Assembly: GCF_003688855.1 (NCBI RefSeq) | Contig: NZ_REFW01000002.1 | Span: 310,001-374,000, forward strand | Reading direction: 5' to 3' | Length of the DNA stretch: 64,000 nucleotides | From: Tessaracoccus antarcticus | GTDB taxonomy: Bacteria > Actinomycetota > Actinomycetes > Propionibacteriales > Propionibacteriaceae | Shown here: in pieces, positions 16,529 to 28,546 of the stretch | Numbering within the stretch: the stretch's first letter is position 1 | Layout: every line of letters starts with the position of its first letter | Notes under the pieces: generated by a model | Database searches by the model: none | The model's input: the letters and a program-made list of their open reading frames with translations, nothing else | What the model was told of the DNA's origin: nothing | Position numbers and translations under genes: made by a program

Positions 16529-17808
16529 GTGCCGTCGTCGTCGGCGGCGGCCTCGCCGGGCTGGTGGCGGCCCGTGAACTCCTGCAGGCGGGCGAGTCGG
16601 TTGACCTGTACGAGGCCGACGACTTCCTGGGCGGGCTCGTGGCACGCCAACCCCTGGGCGGAACCCTCGTCGACGGCGGCGCCGAGGCATTCGCCGTGCG
16701 CACGAGCATTGTGGCCGACCTCTGCGCCGAATTGGGCCTGGAGGTGGCTGAGCCTCAGGGCCAGCCACACATCTGGTGGCCTGAGGCGCCGCACGTGTGG
16801 CCCATGGCCAACGGGGTGCTGGGCATCCCCGGCAGTCTCGACGACCCATCCCTCCTTGGCGCACTGACCCCTGAGGAGCGCGCCGAGGCGGGTCGCGACG
16901 CCATCATGGGCGGCGACGTCGCCGCCGACGAGACGCGTCTGGGCCCGCTTGTCGAGGCCCGTCTGGGACGTGCAGTGGTGGAGAGGCTCGTGGAGCCCGT
17001 GACACGCGGCGTCTACGGTCGCTCCCCGTACGACATGGACGTGGACAGGTCGGCACCCGGATTGCGTGACGCCATGCGGGAGCACGGATCTCTCATGGCC
17101 GCAGTGTCAGCGATACGTCAGCCCGGGAAGGCCGCCGTGGCGCAACCCGTCGGGGGTCTCTTCCGACTCATCGACGCGCTGGCCGCCGACATCCAACGAC
17201 TGGGAGGACGGATCCACACCGGGCTCGACGTGCGGCAGGTGCAGCGCGACGGCTACGGCTGGGAGATCCGCACCCGCTCCGGGCCATTGCGCGCCGACAG
17301 GGTGTTGCTGGCCGTCGGAGCACGTGCCGCTGAGCGGTTGCTCACGCCGCTCGGTATCTCGTTCGAGATGCCACCCACCCATCCCAGCTTCCAGGCGCTG
17401 CTGTCGCTGCGCCACCCGGGTCTGGCGTCCGGACCCGTGGGGTCGGGGGTCATCGTCGGTCGTCGGGACCCTCGACTGGTGGCCCGCGCACTCACCCACT
17501 ACTCCGTGAAGTGGCCGTGGGCTGGCCACGACGGACGCCATGTGGTGCGACTCGCCTACGCCGCATCCCCGACCCTCACGCAGGCCCTCGCCGATGCGTC
17601 CCTCCTGCTCGGCATCGAACTGGCGGAGCGCGACGTGGTGGACTTTGCCGTACTCGACTGGGAGATGCCGACGGCCATGCCCCCCGAAGACCTCGCGGTG
17701 CTCACCGAGGGGTTGGCCCACGTCGACGGCCTTGCGGTGACCGGGGCGTGGGTGGCTGGCAACGGCATCGCCGCCGTCGTCAAGGCCGCGCAGGATGTGG
17801 TGGCATGA
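16525..17808 (+). CDS. hemY: Coproporphyrinogen III oxidase (HemY-type flavoprotein)
   Basis: 427 residues (cgoX in newer naming). Oxidises coproporphyrinogen III to coproporphyrin III with FAD and oxygen. Dinucleotide fold VVVGGGLAGLVAARELL at 4-20, EADDFLGG, DGGAEAFAV, and the C-terminal VTGAWVAGNGIAAVVKA FAD segment. Slightly shorter than the usual ~450-470. Assigned to the copro rather than proto branch because hemQ is in the same cluster. Overlaps hemE and hemCD by 4 bases each. Confidence 0.93.
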   Translation: MSAVVVGGGLAGLVAARELLQAGESVDLYEADDFLGGLVARQPLGGTLVDGGAEAFAVRTSIVADLCAELGLEVAEPQGQPHIWWPEAPHVWPMANGVLGIPGSLDDPSLLGALTPEERAEAGRDAIMGGDVAADETRLGPLVEARLGRAVVERLVEPVTRGVYGRSPYDMDVDRSAPGLRDAMREHGSLMAAVSAIRQPGKAAVAQPVGGLFRLIDALAADIQRLGGRIHTGLDVRQVQRDGYGWEIRTRSGPLRADRVLLAVGARAAERLLTPLGISFEMPPTHPSFQALLSLRHPGLASGPVGSGVIVGRRDPRLVARALTHYSVKWPWAGHDGRHVVRLAYAASPTLTQALADASLLLGIELAERDVVDFAVLDWEMPTAMPPEDLAVLTEGLAHVDGLAVTGAWVAGNGIAAVVKAAQDVVA

Positions 17809-19649
17809 AACTCCGACTCGGAACTCGCGGCTCCACCCTCGCCGTCACCCAGTCCACACACGTGGCCGACGCCCTGCGGGCACTCGGACACGAGGTGGAG
17901 TTGGTGCGCATCAGAACCCATGGCGACAAGGCACGCGGATCCCTCCTGGCCATGGCGGGCCTCGGAGTGTTCGCCGCCGAACTACGACGCGCACTGCTGG
18001 AGGGCGAGTGTGATTTCGCCGTCCATTCCCTGAAGGACCTGCCCGTCGACGGCGTCCCCGGCCTGCTGGTGGCGGCCATCCCCGAGCGGGAGGACCCCCG
18101 CGATGCCCTGTGCTCCCGTGACGACCGTCGTCTCGCCGAACTTGCCCCCGGGGCGCGGGTGGGTACCGGCTCGCCGCGCCGCATCGCCCAACTCCGCGGG
18201 ATCCGCCCGGATCTGGACTACGTGGACATCCGCGGCAACATCGACACCCGCCTGTCCCGGGTGGCTCCCGGCGATCTCGACGCCGTCGTCCTGGCAGCCG
18301 CCGGGCTGAACCGTCTGGGGCTGCACGACCGCATCTCCGAGATCCTGGACATCCTGCCGTCGCCCGGCCAGGGGGCGCTTGCGCTGGAGTGCCGTCGCGA
18401 CAACCGTGCAGTCATTGAGGTACTCGAGCTGCTGGATCATGCCGACACCCGCACCGCAGTCACGGCCGAACGGGCGCTGCTGAAGGCGCTGGGCGGCGGT
18501 TGCGCCGCCCCCATCGCCGCACTCGGCACGCCCGCCCAGTCCGTGGGGGGCTCCTCCTCGACCCGCACCGTGGGCGCCGGTCAACCCTCCGCCTCCCTGA
18601 GTGCTGGACCCTCCGCCCGCACGCTAAGTGTTCGCAACGTCGTCGCCGGCGCATCGGAGGGCGACCAACCCGACACCCCCCACCTCACCGGCGGTGTGTT
18701 CGCCCTCGACGGCAGCCGGAACCTGATCCTCTCCGTGTCCGTCTCCACTCCCGAGGCCGCAGGGCAGTGGATGGCCCAGGAACTGGTGATTCGCGGTGCC
18801 GGTGACATCTGTGACATCTCTGCGGCACGGGAATCGCGACTGGAGGACCTGCACGACGACGCCCCGGAGACCACGCAGGGAAACATTTTCCGTGACATTC
18901 GCGAGGACGCTCACGCGGGGGGAGACCTGTGGCCGCGCGGCACCCAACTCCGCTCCGCCAGCGTGTTCCTTCCACGGGAGGAGGGTGGCCTGAGCGCCGC
19001 CATCGAGGCGGCCGGCCCGTCGGTGTTCTGCGAGCCATTGATCCAGCGCCGCACCCTGCCGGTCAGGGGGACCCTGGCAGGTGCGGACTGGGTGGCCATC
19101 ACCTCAGCCCGCACCGTCGACACGTTGATCGAAATTGGCTGGCGCATCCCCGAGGGCGCCCGCGTCGCCGCCGTGGGCGCGGCCACAGCCCGTGCGCTCG
19201 AGGCCGCCGGCCACACCGTCGACCTCGTCCCGGACGGGCCCTCCAGCGCCGCCGACCTGCTGCGCGTGTTTCCCGAGGGCACCGGTCGCGTGGTGATCCC
19301 GGGCTCCGCGTTGTCATCGACGGAACTGGTGGACGGTCTGCGCCACAAGGGGTGGGACGCACAAGCGTTACCCATCTACACCGTCGACCCGGTGCATGCA
19401 CCGAGCCCCGACCTGTGGGACCGCTGGAGCGCCGGCGAGTTCGACGCCGTCGTGGTCACCTCCGGTTCCATCGCCCGCGCCATCGACGACCTGCTGGGCT
19501 GGCCGCCCGCCACCCGGGTGCTGGCCTTCGGGCAGCCCACCGCCATGGTGCTGGCCAAGCTCGGCGTCCCCAACGCTGTCGTGTCCAGCCAGGACCCGGA
19601 CTCCGTCGTGGGCGCCCTCACCGACATCCTCACGAAGGGCCAGGCATGA
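17805..19649 (+). CDS. hemCD: Fused hydroxymethylbilane synthase / uroporphyrinogen III synthase
   Basis: 614 residues combining HemC and HemD. HemC part (about 1-340): LGTRGSTLAVTQS, HSLKDLP, GTGSPRRIAQLR, DIRGNIDTRL, and Cys233 in GGGCAAPIAAL for the dipyrromethane cofactor. HemD part (about 383-614): WVAITSARTVDTL, VAAVGAATARALEAAG, VVVTSGSIARAIDD. Between Cys233 and the rest of HemC domain 3 (LDGSRNLILSVSV, about 301) lies a ~50-residue Ser/Gly/Thr-rich stretch (about 245-298) absent from ordinary HemC. No frame disruption is visible, so it is translated as one chain. Fusion should pass the unstable hydroxymethylbilane directly on. Confidence 0.93.
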   Translation: MKLRLGTRGSTLAVTQSTHVADALRALGHEVELVRIRTHGDKARGSLLAMAGLGVFAAELRRALLEGECDFAVHSLKDLPVDGVPGLLVAAIPEREDPRDALCSRDDRRLAELAPGARVGTGSPRRIAQLRGIRPDLDYVDIRGNIDTRLSRVAPGDLDAVVLAAAGLNRLGLHDRISEILDILPSPGQGALALECRRDNRAVIEVLELLDHADTRTAVTAERALLKALGGGCAAPIAALGTPAQSVGGSSSTRTVGAGQPSASLSAGPSARTLSVRNVVAGASEGDQPDTPHLTGGVFALDGSRNLILSVSVSTPEAAGQWMAQELVIRGAGDICDISAARESRLEDLHDDAPETTQGNIFRDIREDAHAGGDLWPRGTQLRSASVFLPREEGGLSAAIEAAGPSVFCEPLIQRRTLPVRGTLAGADWVAITSARTVDTLIEIGWRIPEGARVAAVGAATARALEAAGHTVDLVPDGPSSAADLLRVFPEGTGRVVIPGSALSSTELVDGLRHKGWDAQALPIYTVDPVHAPSPDLWDRWSAGEFDAVVVTSGSIARAIDDLLGWPPATRVLAFGQPTAMVLAKLGVPNAVVSSQDPDSVVGALTDILTKGQA

Positions 19650-20614
19650 CCCCCACCATCCGCCCACGCCGTCTGCGCACCACCCCGGCCATGCGCCGGC
19701 TGGTGGCCGAGACCCGTCTGCACCCCCACCAACTCGTGTGGCCGCTGTTCGTCGGTCGAGACGCCGCACCCATCTCCTCCATGCCGGGGGTGATGCGCCA
19801 CGACGTCCACTCCGTCGCAGAGGTTGCACGGCAGGCCGTCCACGCCGGGCTGGGCGGCGTGATGCTCTTCGGTGTCCCCGACGACGCCGACAAGGACGAG
19901 ATGGGCACCCACGGCTGGCTGCCCGAGGGCATGGGCCAGCGCGCCGTGAACGCCGTGCGGGACGCCGTCGGTGATGATCTGGTGGTCATGGTGGACACCT
20001 GCCTCGACGAGTTCACCACCCACGGCCACTGCGGGGTACTCGACGACGGCGGCCGCGTGGACAACGACGCCACCCTCGAGTTGTACGCCCGGATGGCTGT
20101 GGCCCAGGCACGGGCGGGGGCGCACGTGGTGTCACCGTCGGGGATGATGGACGGCCAGGTGGCGGTGATCCGCGAGGCGCTGGACGCTGACGGGCACCAC
20201 GACGTGGCCATCCTCGCGTACGCCGCCAAGTACGCCTCCGCGTTCTACGGGCCCTTCCGTGAAGCGGTCGCGTCCACGCTGCAGGGTGATCGGCGCACGT
20301 ATCAGCAGGACCCCGGCAACCGTCGCGAGGGACTGCGGGAGACCCGCCTTGACCTCGCGGAGGGCGCCGACATGGTGATGGTGAAGCCGGCCAGCCACTA
20401 CCTGGACGTGCTGGCCGACGTGGCCGCCATCTCCGAGGTGCCGGTGGCGGCGTACCAGGTGTCGGGGGAGTACTCCATGGTGGAGGCGGCCGCCGAGCGT
20501 GGCTGGATCAACAGACGGATGGCCGTGGAGGAGTCGGTGGGCAGCATTGTGCGCGCCGGCGCGGACATTGTGCTGACGTATTGGGCGAAGGAGCTTGCAG
20601 GATGGCTGAAGTGA
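19646..20614 (+). CDS. hemB: Delta-aminolevulinic acid dehydratase (porphobilinogen synthase)
   Basis: 322 residues. Condenses two ALA to porphobilinogen. Schiff-base lysines Lys195 ([14 protein letters not shown]) and Lys247 (MVMVKPAS). The metal-site segment is [14 protein letters not shown] (residues 117-130): Cys119 and Cys129 are kept but the middle ligand of the three-Cys zinc site is Asp121, so this is a mixed site, not the full zinc or the magnesium type. ATG overlaps hemCD stop by 4 bases. Confidence 0.96.
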   Translation: MTPTIRPRRLRTTPAMRRLVAETRLHPHQLVWPLFVGRDAAPISSMPGVMRHDVHSVAEVARQAVHAGLGGVMLFGVPDDADKDEMGTHGWLPEGMGQRAVNAVRDAVGDDLVVMVDTCLDEFTTHGHCGVLDDGGRVDNDATLELYARMAVAQARAGAHVVSPSGMMDGQVAVIREALDADGHHDVAILAYAAKYASAFYGPFREAVASTLQGDRRTYQQDPGNRREGLRETRLDLAEGADMVMVKPASHYLDVLADVAAISEVPVAAYQVSGEYSMVEAAAERGWINRRMAVEESVGSIVRAGADIVLTYWAKELAGWLK

Positions 20615-21933
20615 ACAAGACCACCGGAACCCAGGACCGGCTGATGGCGCGCGCCAGGGCCATCATCCCCGGGGGCGTGTCCTCCCCGGTGCGTGCATTC
20701 GGGTCCGTGGGTGGCACGCCCGTGTTCGTGGCCCGCGCCGAGGGTCCCCGGGTGTTCGACGTCGACGGCGTCGACTACGTGGACCTTGTCTGCTCCTGGG
20801 GTCCGGCACTGCTGGGCCATGCGCACCCACAGGTGGTGGGGGCTGTGCAGGCCGCTGCTGCGCGCGGCCTGTCCTTCGGTGCACCCACCTCCGCCGAGGT
20901 GGACCTGGCGACGCTGATCCGTGACAGGGTTCCTGCGGCTGAACGTGTTCGGTTCGTCTCCACAGGCACCGAGGCCACCATGACCGCCATCCGTCTGGCT
21001 CGCGGCGCCACGGGTCGCGACCTCATCATCAAGTTCGCCGGCCTGTACCACGGCCACAGCGATGCACTGCTCGCGGCTGCGGGCTCAGGCCTCGCCACTG
21101 CCGGCCTTCCCGGCTCCGCCGGCGTCACAGCGGCAACGGCCGCCGAGACCATCGTCCTGCCCTACAACGACGTCACCGCGCTGGAGGGGGCATTCGCCCT
21201 GCAGGGGGAGCGGATCGCCGCCGTCATCACCGAGGCCGTTCCTGCCAACATGGGTGTGGTGCCGCCCGCCGCCGGCTTCAACGAGGCCATCCGGCGAGTG
21301 ACCGCCCAGTACGGGGCGCTCATGATCTTCGACGAGGTGATGACAGGCTTCCGTGTGGGACCCGCCGGGTGGTGGGGCGTTGAGGCGGGGGTCGAGAACC
21401 CCACCTACACCCCGGACATCTTCACGTTCGGCAAGGTCGTGGGCGGCGGGATGCCCCTGGCCGCACTGGGTGGACGCGCCGACGTCATGGAGTTGCTTGC
21501 CCCCGTCGGTCCCGTCTACCAGGCGGGGACGCTGTCCGGGAACCCGCTGGCCACGGCTGCCGGGATGGCCACGCTGAACCTGGCCGACGACGCCGTGTAC
21601 GCGCACGTGGACCGTCGCTCCGCGGAGCTGCAGAGCGCGGTGGACGAAGCATTGACGGCGGCCGGTGTCCCGCACGTGGTGCAGAACGCTGGCAACTTGT
21701 TCTCGGTGTTCTTCCGCGACGAGCCCGTGCTCGACTACGACGATGCGCGGGACCAGGACACGGCGGCCTTCGCCCGCTTCTTCCACTCCATGCTGGATCA
21801 GCGGGTGGCGCTCCCGCCGTCGGCCTTCGAGGCATGGTTCCTCTCGGCAGCCCACGACGACGGGGCCATGTCCAGAATCATCGGAGCCCTCCCGGCTGCG
21901 GCCCGAGCCGCAGCGCGAGCCCTGACCACGTAG
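20602..21933 (+). CDS. hemL: Glutamate-1-semialdehyde 2,1-aminomutase
   Basis: 443 residues. PLP enzyme converting glutamate-1-semialdehyde to ALA, second step after HemA. PLP lysine Lys278 in [24 protein letters not shown] near the N-terminus, [16 protein letters not shown], and [14 protein letters not shown] 20602 has GGAG 8 bases upstream and overlaps the hemB end by 13 bases. Last gene of the rightward heme operon; only 8 bp separate it from the converging secreted-protein gene, with no terminator visible between. Confidence 0.96.
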   Translation: MAEVNKTTGTQDRLMARARAIIPGGVSSPVRAFGSVGGTPVFVARAEGPRVFDVDGVDYVDLVCSWGPALLGHAHPQVVGAVQAAAARGLSFGAPTSAEVDLATLIRDRVPAAERVRFVSTGTEATMTAIRLARGATGRDLIIKFAGLYHGHSDALLAAAGSGLATAGLPGSAGVTAATAAETIVLPYNDVTALEGAFALQGERIAAVITEAVPANMGVVPPAAGFNEAIRRVTAQYGALMIFDEVMTGFRVGPAGWWGVEAGVENPTYTPDIFTFGKVVGGGMPLAALGGRADVMELLAPVGPVYQAGTLSGNPLATAAGMATLNLADDAVYAHVDRRSAELQSAVDEALTAAGVPHVVQNAGNLFSVFFRDEPVLDYDDARDQDTAAFARFFHSMLDQRVALPPSAFEAWFLSAAHDDGAMSRIIGALPAAARAAARALTT

Positions 21934-21941
21934 CGCCCGCG

Positions 21942-24197
<2,256 letters not shown>

Positions 24198-24264
24198 CGT
24201 CGACCTGCTTTCGTCGGGGGGTGGGAGCCCTCTGGTGAGGAAGGCTCTGCCCGTAATAGTCATC

Positions 24265-24282
24265 CATGACGGGAGTGTCATG
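24265..24282. promoter_or_regulatory. Inverted repeat in the secreted-protein/ABC importer divergent region
   Basis: CATGAC-N6-GTCATG, a perfect 6-bp-arm inverted repeat in the 239-bp gap between the secreted-protein gene and the solute-binding protein gene. It lies 67 bp before the former and could be an operator or a weak hairpin. The rest of the gap holds a possible -10 (TAGCAT at 24398-24403) and AAAGGGGG before ATG 24437. No regulator gene is next to it. Confidence 0.35.
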
Positions 24283-24436
24283 TGCGTTTAACGGCAGAAT
24301 CGATGGAATCCGCGGTGGGGGCAACAGAGATTCCACCACCGGACGCGACTCCGTAGATCCATCTCGCAACTACCCCGTCAATGCCACCCGATGGGGCTAG
24401 CATGCAGGAACAAAGCTTGTCAAAAGGGGGCCTTCA

Positions 24437-25726
24437 ATGAAGAAGCGAACAGCAATTACCGCCATGGTGGGTGCAACGGCACTACTGCTGGCAGCCTGCG
24501 GCAACGGGGGTGGTGGTGGTTCGGAGGAGACTGCGAACACCACAACCGGACCCATCACCGTCTGGTTCTCCAACAACGAGCAAGAGCTTGCCTGGGGCAA
24601 GAGCGTCACCGAGCAATGGAACAAGGACCATGCCGACCAGAAGGTCACGGCACAGGAGATTCCTGCTGGCGCCAGTTCGGAGGAGGCCATCACAGCGGCC
24701 ATCACCGCTGGAACGGCCCCTTGCCTGGTGTACAACATCTCGGCGGCTGCGGCTCCCCAGTGGGAGCGTCAGGGCGGCCTCATCGACCTCAAGACGTTCT
24801 CGGACGGCGAGGACTACCTCACCAAGCGCAGTGGGGACCTCCTCAACGGGTACAAGGGTCAGGACGGCGGTCTGTTCCAGGTGCCGTGGAAGTCGAACCC
24901 CGTGATGGTCATGTACAACAAGGACCTGTTCAAGAAGGCCGGGATCGACCCCGAGAAGCCGGACATGGACACGTTCGACAAGTTCATCGCCGCCTCCCAG
25001 AAGATTGTGTCCTCCGGCGCCGCCAAGGCGGCCATCTGGCCCTCGCCCACCAGCGAGTTCTTCCAGCCCTGGTTCGACTTCTACCCCGTCTACATCGCGC
25101 AGACCGGCGGCACCAACTTCGTGAAGGACGGCAAGGCGACGTTCAACGACGACAACGGCAAGGCTGTCTGGGAGTTCTTCCACACGCTGTACGCCGATGG
25201 CGTGTCACCCAAGGAGAAGTCGAACGACGACGCCATGGGAACAGGGGCGGCCGCCATGCAGATGGCCGGTCCGTGGGCCATCGCCTCGTACAAGGGGAAG
25301 ATCGATTACGGTTTCATGCCCGTCCCCACCAAGGATGGAAAGACCGCCGACGAGACATACACATTTGCCGACTCCAAGAACATTTCGATGTTCACGAGCT
25401 GCAAGGCCAACGGCACCGCGTGGGAGTTCCTGAAGTACACCACCAGCGAGGAGAACGACGGCGCTTTCCTGGAGGCGACGGGACAGATGCCCATCAGGCC
25501 GGGGTTGGAAAAGGCCTATCCCGAGTACTTCAAGGCCAACCCCGACTATGTGGCATTCGCCAGTCAGGCGTCCCGCACCGTCGACGTTCCCAACGTGGCC
25601 AATTCGGTGGAGATGTGGCAGGACTTCCGGAACAAGTACTCCGCCTCCGTGATTTTCGGCACCACCCCCATTCCGGACGGATTGGCCGCTGCAGAGAAGT
25701 CGGTCAACGACCTCATCTCCCAATAG
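24437..25726 (+). CDS. ABC sugar-binding lipoprotein (CUT1 type)
   Basis: 429 residues. Lipoprotein signal with lipobox LLAACG (Cys about 21) and a Gly-rich linker, then an extracellular solute-binding protein family 1 fold: TVWFSNNEQELAWGKSVTEQW, VPWKSNPVMVMYNKDLFKKAG, MQMAGPWAIASYKGKIDYG. Captures an oligosaccharide for the two downstream permeases. The GH130 gene at the end of the operon suggests a beta-mannoside or related glycan. No ATPase is encoded nearby, so a shared MsmK-like ATPase elsewhere is expected. Confidence 0.92.
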   Translation: MKKRTAITAMVGATALLLAACGNGGGGGSEETANTTTGPITVWFSNNEQELAWGKSVTEQWNKDHADQKVTAQEIPAGASSEEAITAAITAGTAPCLVYNISAAAAPQWERQGGLIDLKTFSDGEDYLTKRSGDLLNGYKGQDGGLFQVPWKSNPVMVMYNKDLFKKAGIDPEKPDMDTFDKFIAASQKIVSSGAAKAAIWPSPTSEFFQPWFDFYPVYIAQTGGTNFVKDGKATFNDDNGKAVWEFFHTLYADGVSPKEKSNDDAMGTGAAAMQMAGPWAIASYKGKIDYGFMPVPTKDGKTADETYTFADSKNISMFTSCKANGTAWEFLKYTTSEENDGAFLEATGQMPIRPGLEKAYPEYFKANPDYVAFASQASRTVDVPNVANSVEMWQDFRNKYSASVIFGTTPIPDGLAAAEKSVNDLISQ

Positions 25727-25733
25727 GTGTGCA

Positions 25734-26690
25734 ATGAGCACCTCGACCACGTCGCAGCGCCCACCCGATGACACGTTCACAGAGCCTCAACGCTCTCGCA
25801 GCCTGAAGGAGCGGCTGCTGGGCAAGCAGCCGTTGGGGCTGGTTTTCAGCGCACCGTATGTAGTCTTCCTGGCTGTGGTGTTCGCCTATCCCTTCGGGTT
25901 GGCCATCTGGATCTCGTTCCACGACTACATTTTCACCGCGCCCAACGTCAGCGTCCCGCATCCCTTCGTGGGCCTGCAGAACTACGTGACGGCCCTCACC
26001 GATCCCGCCGTCCTGCGGTCGTTCCTCAACACGCTGATCTTCCTGGTGATCAATGTGCCCATCACGGTGGTCCTGTCCATCGTTCTTGCCGCTGCCCTCA
26101 ACACCGGTATCCGGTGGGCGAGCGCCTTCCGTGTCGCGTTCTACGTTCCCTACGTCACAGCCAGCGTGTCCCTCATCGGCGTGTGGCTCCTGCTCTTCTC
26201 CCAGGGTGGGCTCATCAACAGCATCCTCGGCCCACTGGCCCCGGATCCGTCATGGCTCATCAACTCGAAGCTGGCCATGCCGTCCATCGCCATCTACGTC
26301 GCATGGAAGCAGCTCGGCTTCTACATCCTGTTGTACCTGGCGGCTCTGCAGGCCATCCCCAAAGAACTCTACGAGGCGGCATCCATCGACGGCTCGGGCA
26401 CCTTGGGCAAGTTCTGGAATGTCACGGTGCCGGGGGTGCGCTCAGCCACCGTCCTGGTGCTGATCCTCGCCATCATCACCGGGGCGAACCTGTTCACCGA
26501 GCCGTACCTGCTGACCAACGGCGGCGGGCCCGACGGTGCGTCGGCCACCCCCGTCCTCCTCATCTATCAAAAGGCGTTGCAGCAGACGAATCCCGACGTG
26601 GCATCCGCCATCGGGGTGGTTCTGGTGATCGCCGTCGGGATCCTGTCGGCATTGGCCAATCGTGTGGGGGGAGGGAGTGACGATGAATGA
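25734..26690 (+). CDS. ABC sugar permease, MalF-like
   Basis: 318 residues, six predicted helices after a polar N-terminus of ~35 residues. Carries the EAA loop YEAASIDGSGTLGKFWNVTVP (about 216-236) that contacts the ATPase. Pairs with the next permease to form the channel. Starts 7 bp after the binding-protein stop. Confidence 0.92.
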   Translation: MSTSTTSQRPPDDTFTEPQRSRSLKERLLGKQPLGLVFSAPYVVFLAVVFAYPFGLAIWISFHDYIFTAPNVSVPHPFVGLQNYVTALTDPAVLRSFLNTLIFLVINVPITVVLSIVLAAALNTGIRWASAFRVAFYVPYVTASVSLIGVWLLLFSQGGLINSILGPLAPDPSWLINSKLAMPSIAIYVAWKQLGFYILLYLAALQAIPKELYEAASIDGSGTLGKFWNVTVPGVRSATVLVLILAIITGANLFTEPYLLTNGGGPDGASATPVLLIYQKALQQTNPDVASAIGVVLVIAVGILSALANRVGGGSDDE

Positions 26691-27516
26691 TCGAGGACGA
26701 CGTGTGCTGCTCCACGTGGCGCTGGCCGCTGCGGCCCTGGTGTTCATCTTCCCGTTCTACTTCATGGTCATCGGGGCGTTCCAGGAGAATCCCACGAATG
26801 ACCCGTCGAGCCTCTTTCCCATCGGCGGATGGACCACACGCAACTTCAGCGACATCAACTCCCGCGTGCCGTTGGGGACCGCACTCCTGAACTCCGCCAT
26901 CTTCACGATCGGTGTTCTGCTGGGAACCCTGACGTTCGGCCTGCTGGCCGGCTATGCGTCGGCGCGGCTACGGTTCCGGGGTCGCTCCGTGGTGTTCGTG
27001 GCGATGCTGCTGGTCCAGATGATCCCATTCCAGTTGCTCATGGTCCCGTTGTACGTGCTTCTCACACGCACCTACGGCCTGGGTGACACCCACATCGGCA
27101 TCATCCTGCCGTTCCTGGTCAACACCACAGCGGTGTTCATCTTCCGGCAGTTCTTCCTGGGGCTACCCGAATCAATCTTCGAGTCGGCACGCCTCGACGG
27201 TGCGAGCGAGCTGAGAACGCTGTGGTCCATCGCTCTGCCGCTGGTGCGCCCCGCGTTCGTCACTGTCATCCTGGTGACCTTCATCGGGCCCTGGAACGAG
27301 TTCCTGTGGCCGTTCCTCATCACCAAGGACGTCACCATGCAGCCGCTGGCTGTTGCCCTGGCGAACTACATCACCAACGTGTCACAGACCGCGTCCAACC
27401 CCAATGGTGCAATCCTGGCCGGCGCCTGCGTGCTGGCGTTCCCTGTCGTCCTGCTCTTCTGCCTGTTCCAGCGCTACTTCACATCGACCGACGTCGGCTC
27501 CGGCGTCAAGGGTTGA
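26683..27516 (+). CDS. ABC sugar permease, MalG-like
   Basis: 277 residues, six helices, EAA loop ESARLDGASELRTLWSIALP at about 173-192. The ATG overlaps the previous permease by 8 bases. With 24437-26690 it makes a CUT1 importer lacking its own ATP-binding subunit. Confidence 0.92.
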   Translation: MNDRGRRVLLHVALAAAALVFIFPFYFMVIGAFQENPTNDPSSLFPIGGWTTRNFSDINSRVPLGTALLNSAIFTIGVLLGTLTFGLLAGYASARLRFRGRSVVFVAMLLVQMIPFQLLMVPLYVLLTRTYGLGDTHIGIILPFLVNTTAVFIFRQFFLGLPESIFESARLDGASELRTLWSIALPLVRPAFVTVILVTFIGPWNEFLWPFLITKDVTMQPLAVALANYITNVSQTASNPNGAILAGACVLAFPVVLLFCLFQRYFTSTDVGSGVKG

Positions 27517-27538
27517 CCCACCCCAAGGAGATCGCCCC

Positions 27539-28525
27539 GTGACCACCGTCTCCATCTTCGAGCACGCCACGTTCCCGCTGGGGCCGTTCGAACCGTACGA
27601 GCACAACCCCATCCTGCGCCCCGTGGGGGACACTTGGGAGTCCGCCAACCTCTACAACCCCGCCGCGTTGGTCGTTGACGACAAGGTGGTGCTGCTGTAC
27701 CGCGCCCATGCGGCGGACATCGTCTCCCACATCGGCATTGCCACCAGCGATGATGGCTTCCACTTCGAGCGGGAGGCAGCGCCGATCCTGTCCCCGGAGC
27801 ACGACTACGAGCGGTTCGGGTGCGAGGACCCGCGAGTGGTGTTCATCGACGGGACCTACTACCTCACCTACACCGGATGGGACAGACACCAAGCCCGATT
27901 GTGTCTGGCCACCTCCACGAATCTGCGGTCCTGGACCAAGCACGGCCCCCTGTTCGAGGACTTCGACACCTTCGCCACCGTCGCTCCGTGGGGCCACGGC
28001 TGGAGCAAGGCCGGCGTCATCGTGCCGTTCATGATGCAGGGCACGTGGTGGATGTACTTCGGCGAGGGCGCCATCTACTGGGCCACCAGCGACGACCTCA
28101 TCCACTGGACACCGGGAACGAGGGACACCGAGCCCATGTACACCCCGACGCCGTGGTCCTTCGACCGGGACCTCGTGGAGATCGGCACCTCACCCGTTCT
28201 CACCGACGGTGGCCTGCTGGTGATGCTCACCAACGGTGCCATCCGCCGCTGGCGGGGTGACCGGATGGACGTCGACTACCGCTGCGGGCAGATCGCCATA
28301 GACCCCAGCAACCCCAGGAAGGTCATGGCCCGCACGCAGGAGCCGTGGCTGGAGCCACAGTCGTTCGAGGAGAAACACGGGTTGGTTTCCAACGTCACGT
28401 TCGTGGAGGGGCTCGTCTTCTTCAAGGGCCGCTGGTTGGCCTACTACGGCCAGAGTGACACCACGTTGGCCGTCGCCATCCATGATCCGGCCCAGCCGTG
28501 GAGCACGGTGGGCTCGGGCGGCTGA
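27539..28525 (+). CDS. GH130-family glycoside phosphorylase/hydrolase
   Basis: 328 residues, five-bladed propeller of GH130 (formerly DUF377). HNPIL near residue 22, LYNPAALVVDDKVVLLYRA (38-56), and GCEDPRV (residues 94-100) with the GH130 general acid Asp97. GTG start with AAGGAG 8 bases upstream. GH130 phosphorylases split beta-1,4-mannosides to mannose 1-phosphate; some members hydrolyse. No signal peptide, so it acts in the cytoplasm on imported substrate. Phosphorylase versus hydrolase depends on phosphate-binding Arg/His residues I cannot place safely. Confidence 0.85.
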   Translation: MTTVSIFEHATFPLGPFEPYEHNPILRPVGDTWESANLYNPAALVVDDKVVLLYRAHAADIVSHIGIATSDDGFHFEREAAPILSPEHDYERFGCEDPRVVFIDGTYYLTYTGWDRHQARLCLATSTNLRSWTKHGPLFEDFDTFATVAPWGHGWSKAGVIVPFMMQGTWWMYFGEGAIYWATSDDLIHWTPGTRDTEPMYTPTPWSFDRDLVEIGTSPVLTDGGLLVMLTNGAIRRWRGDRMDVDYRCGQIAIDPSNPRKVMARTQEPWLEPQSFEEKHGLVSNVTFVEGLVFFKGRWLAYYGQSDTTLAVAIHDPAQPWSTVGSGG

Positions 28526-28546
28526 TGTCCGTGGAGGGCGATCACG

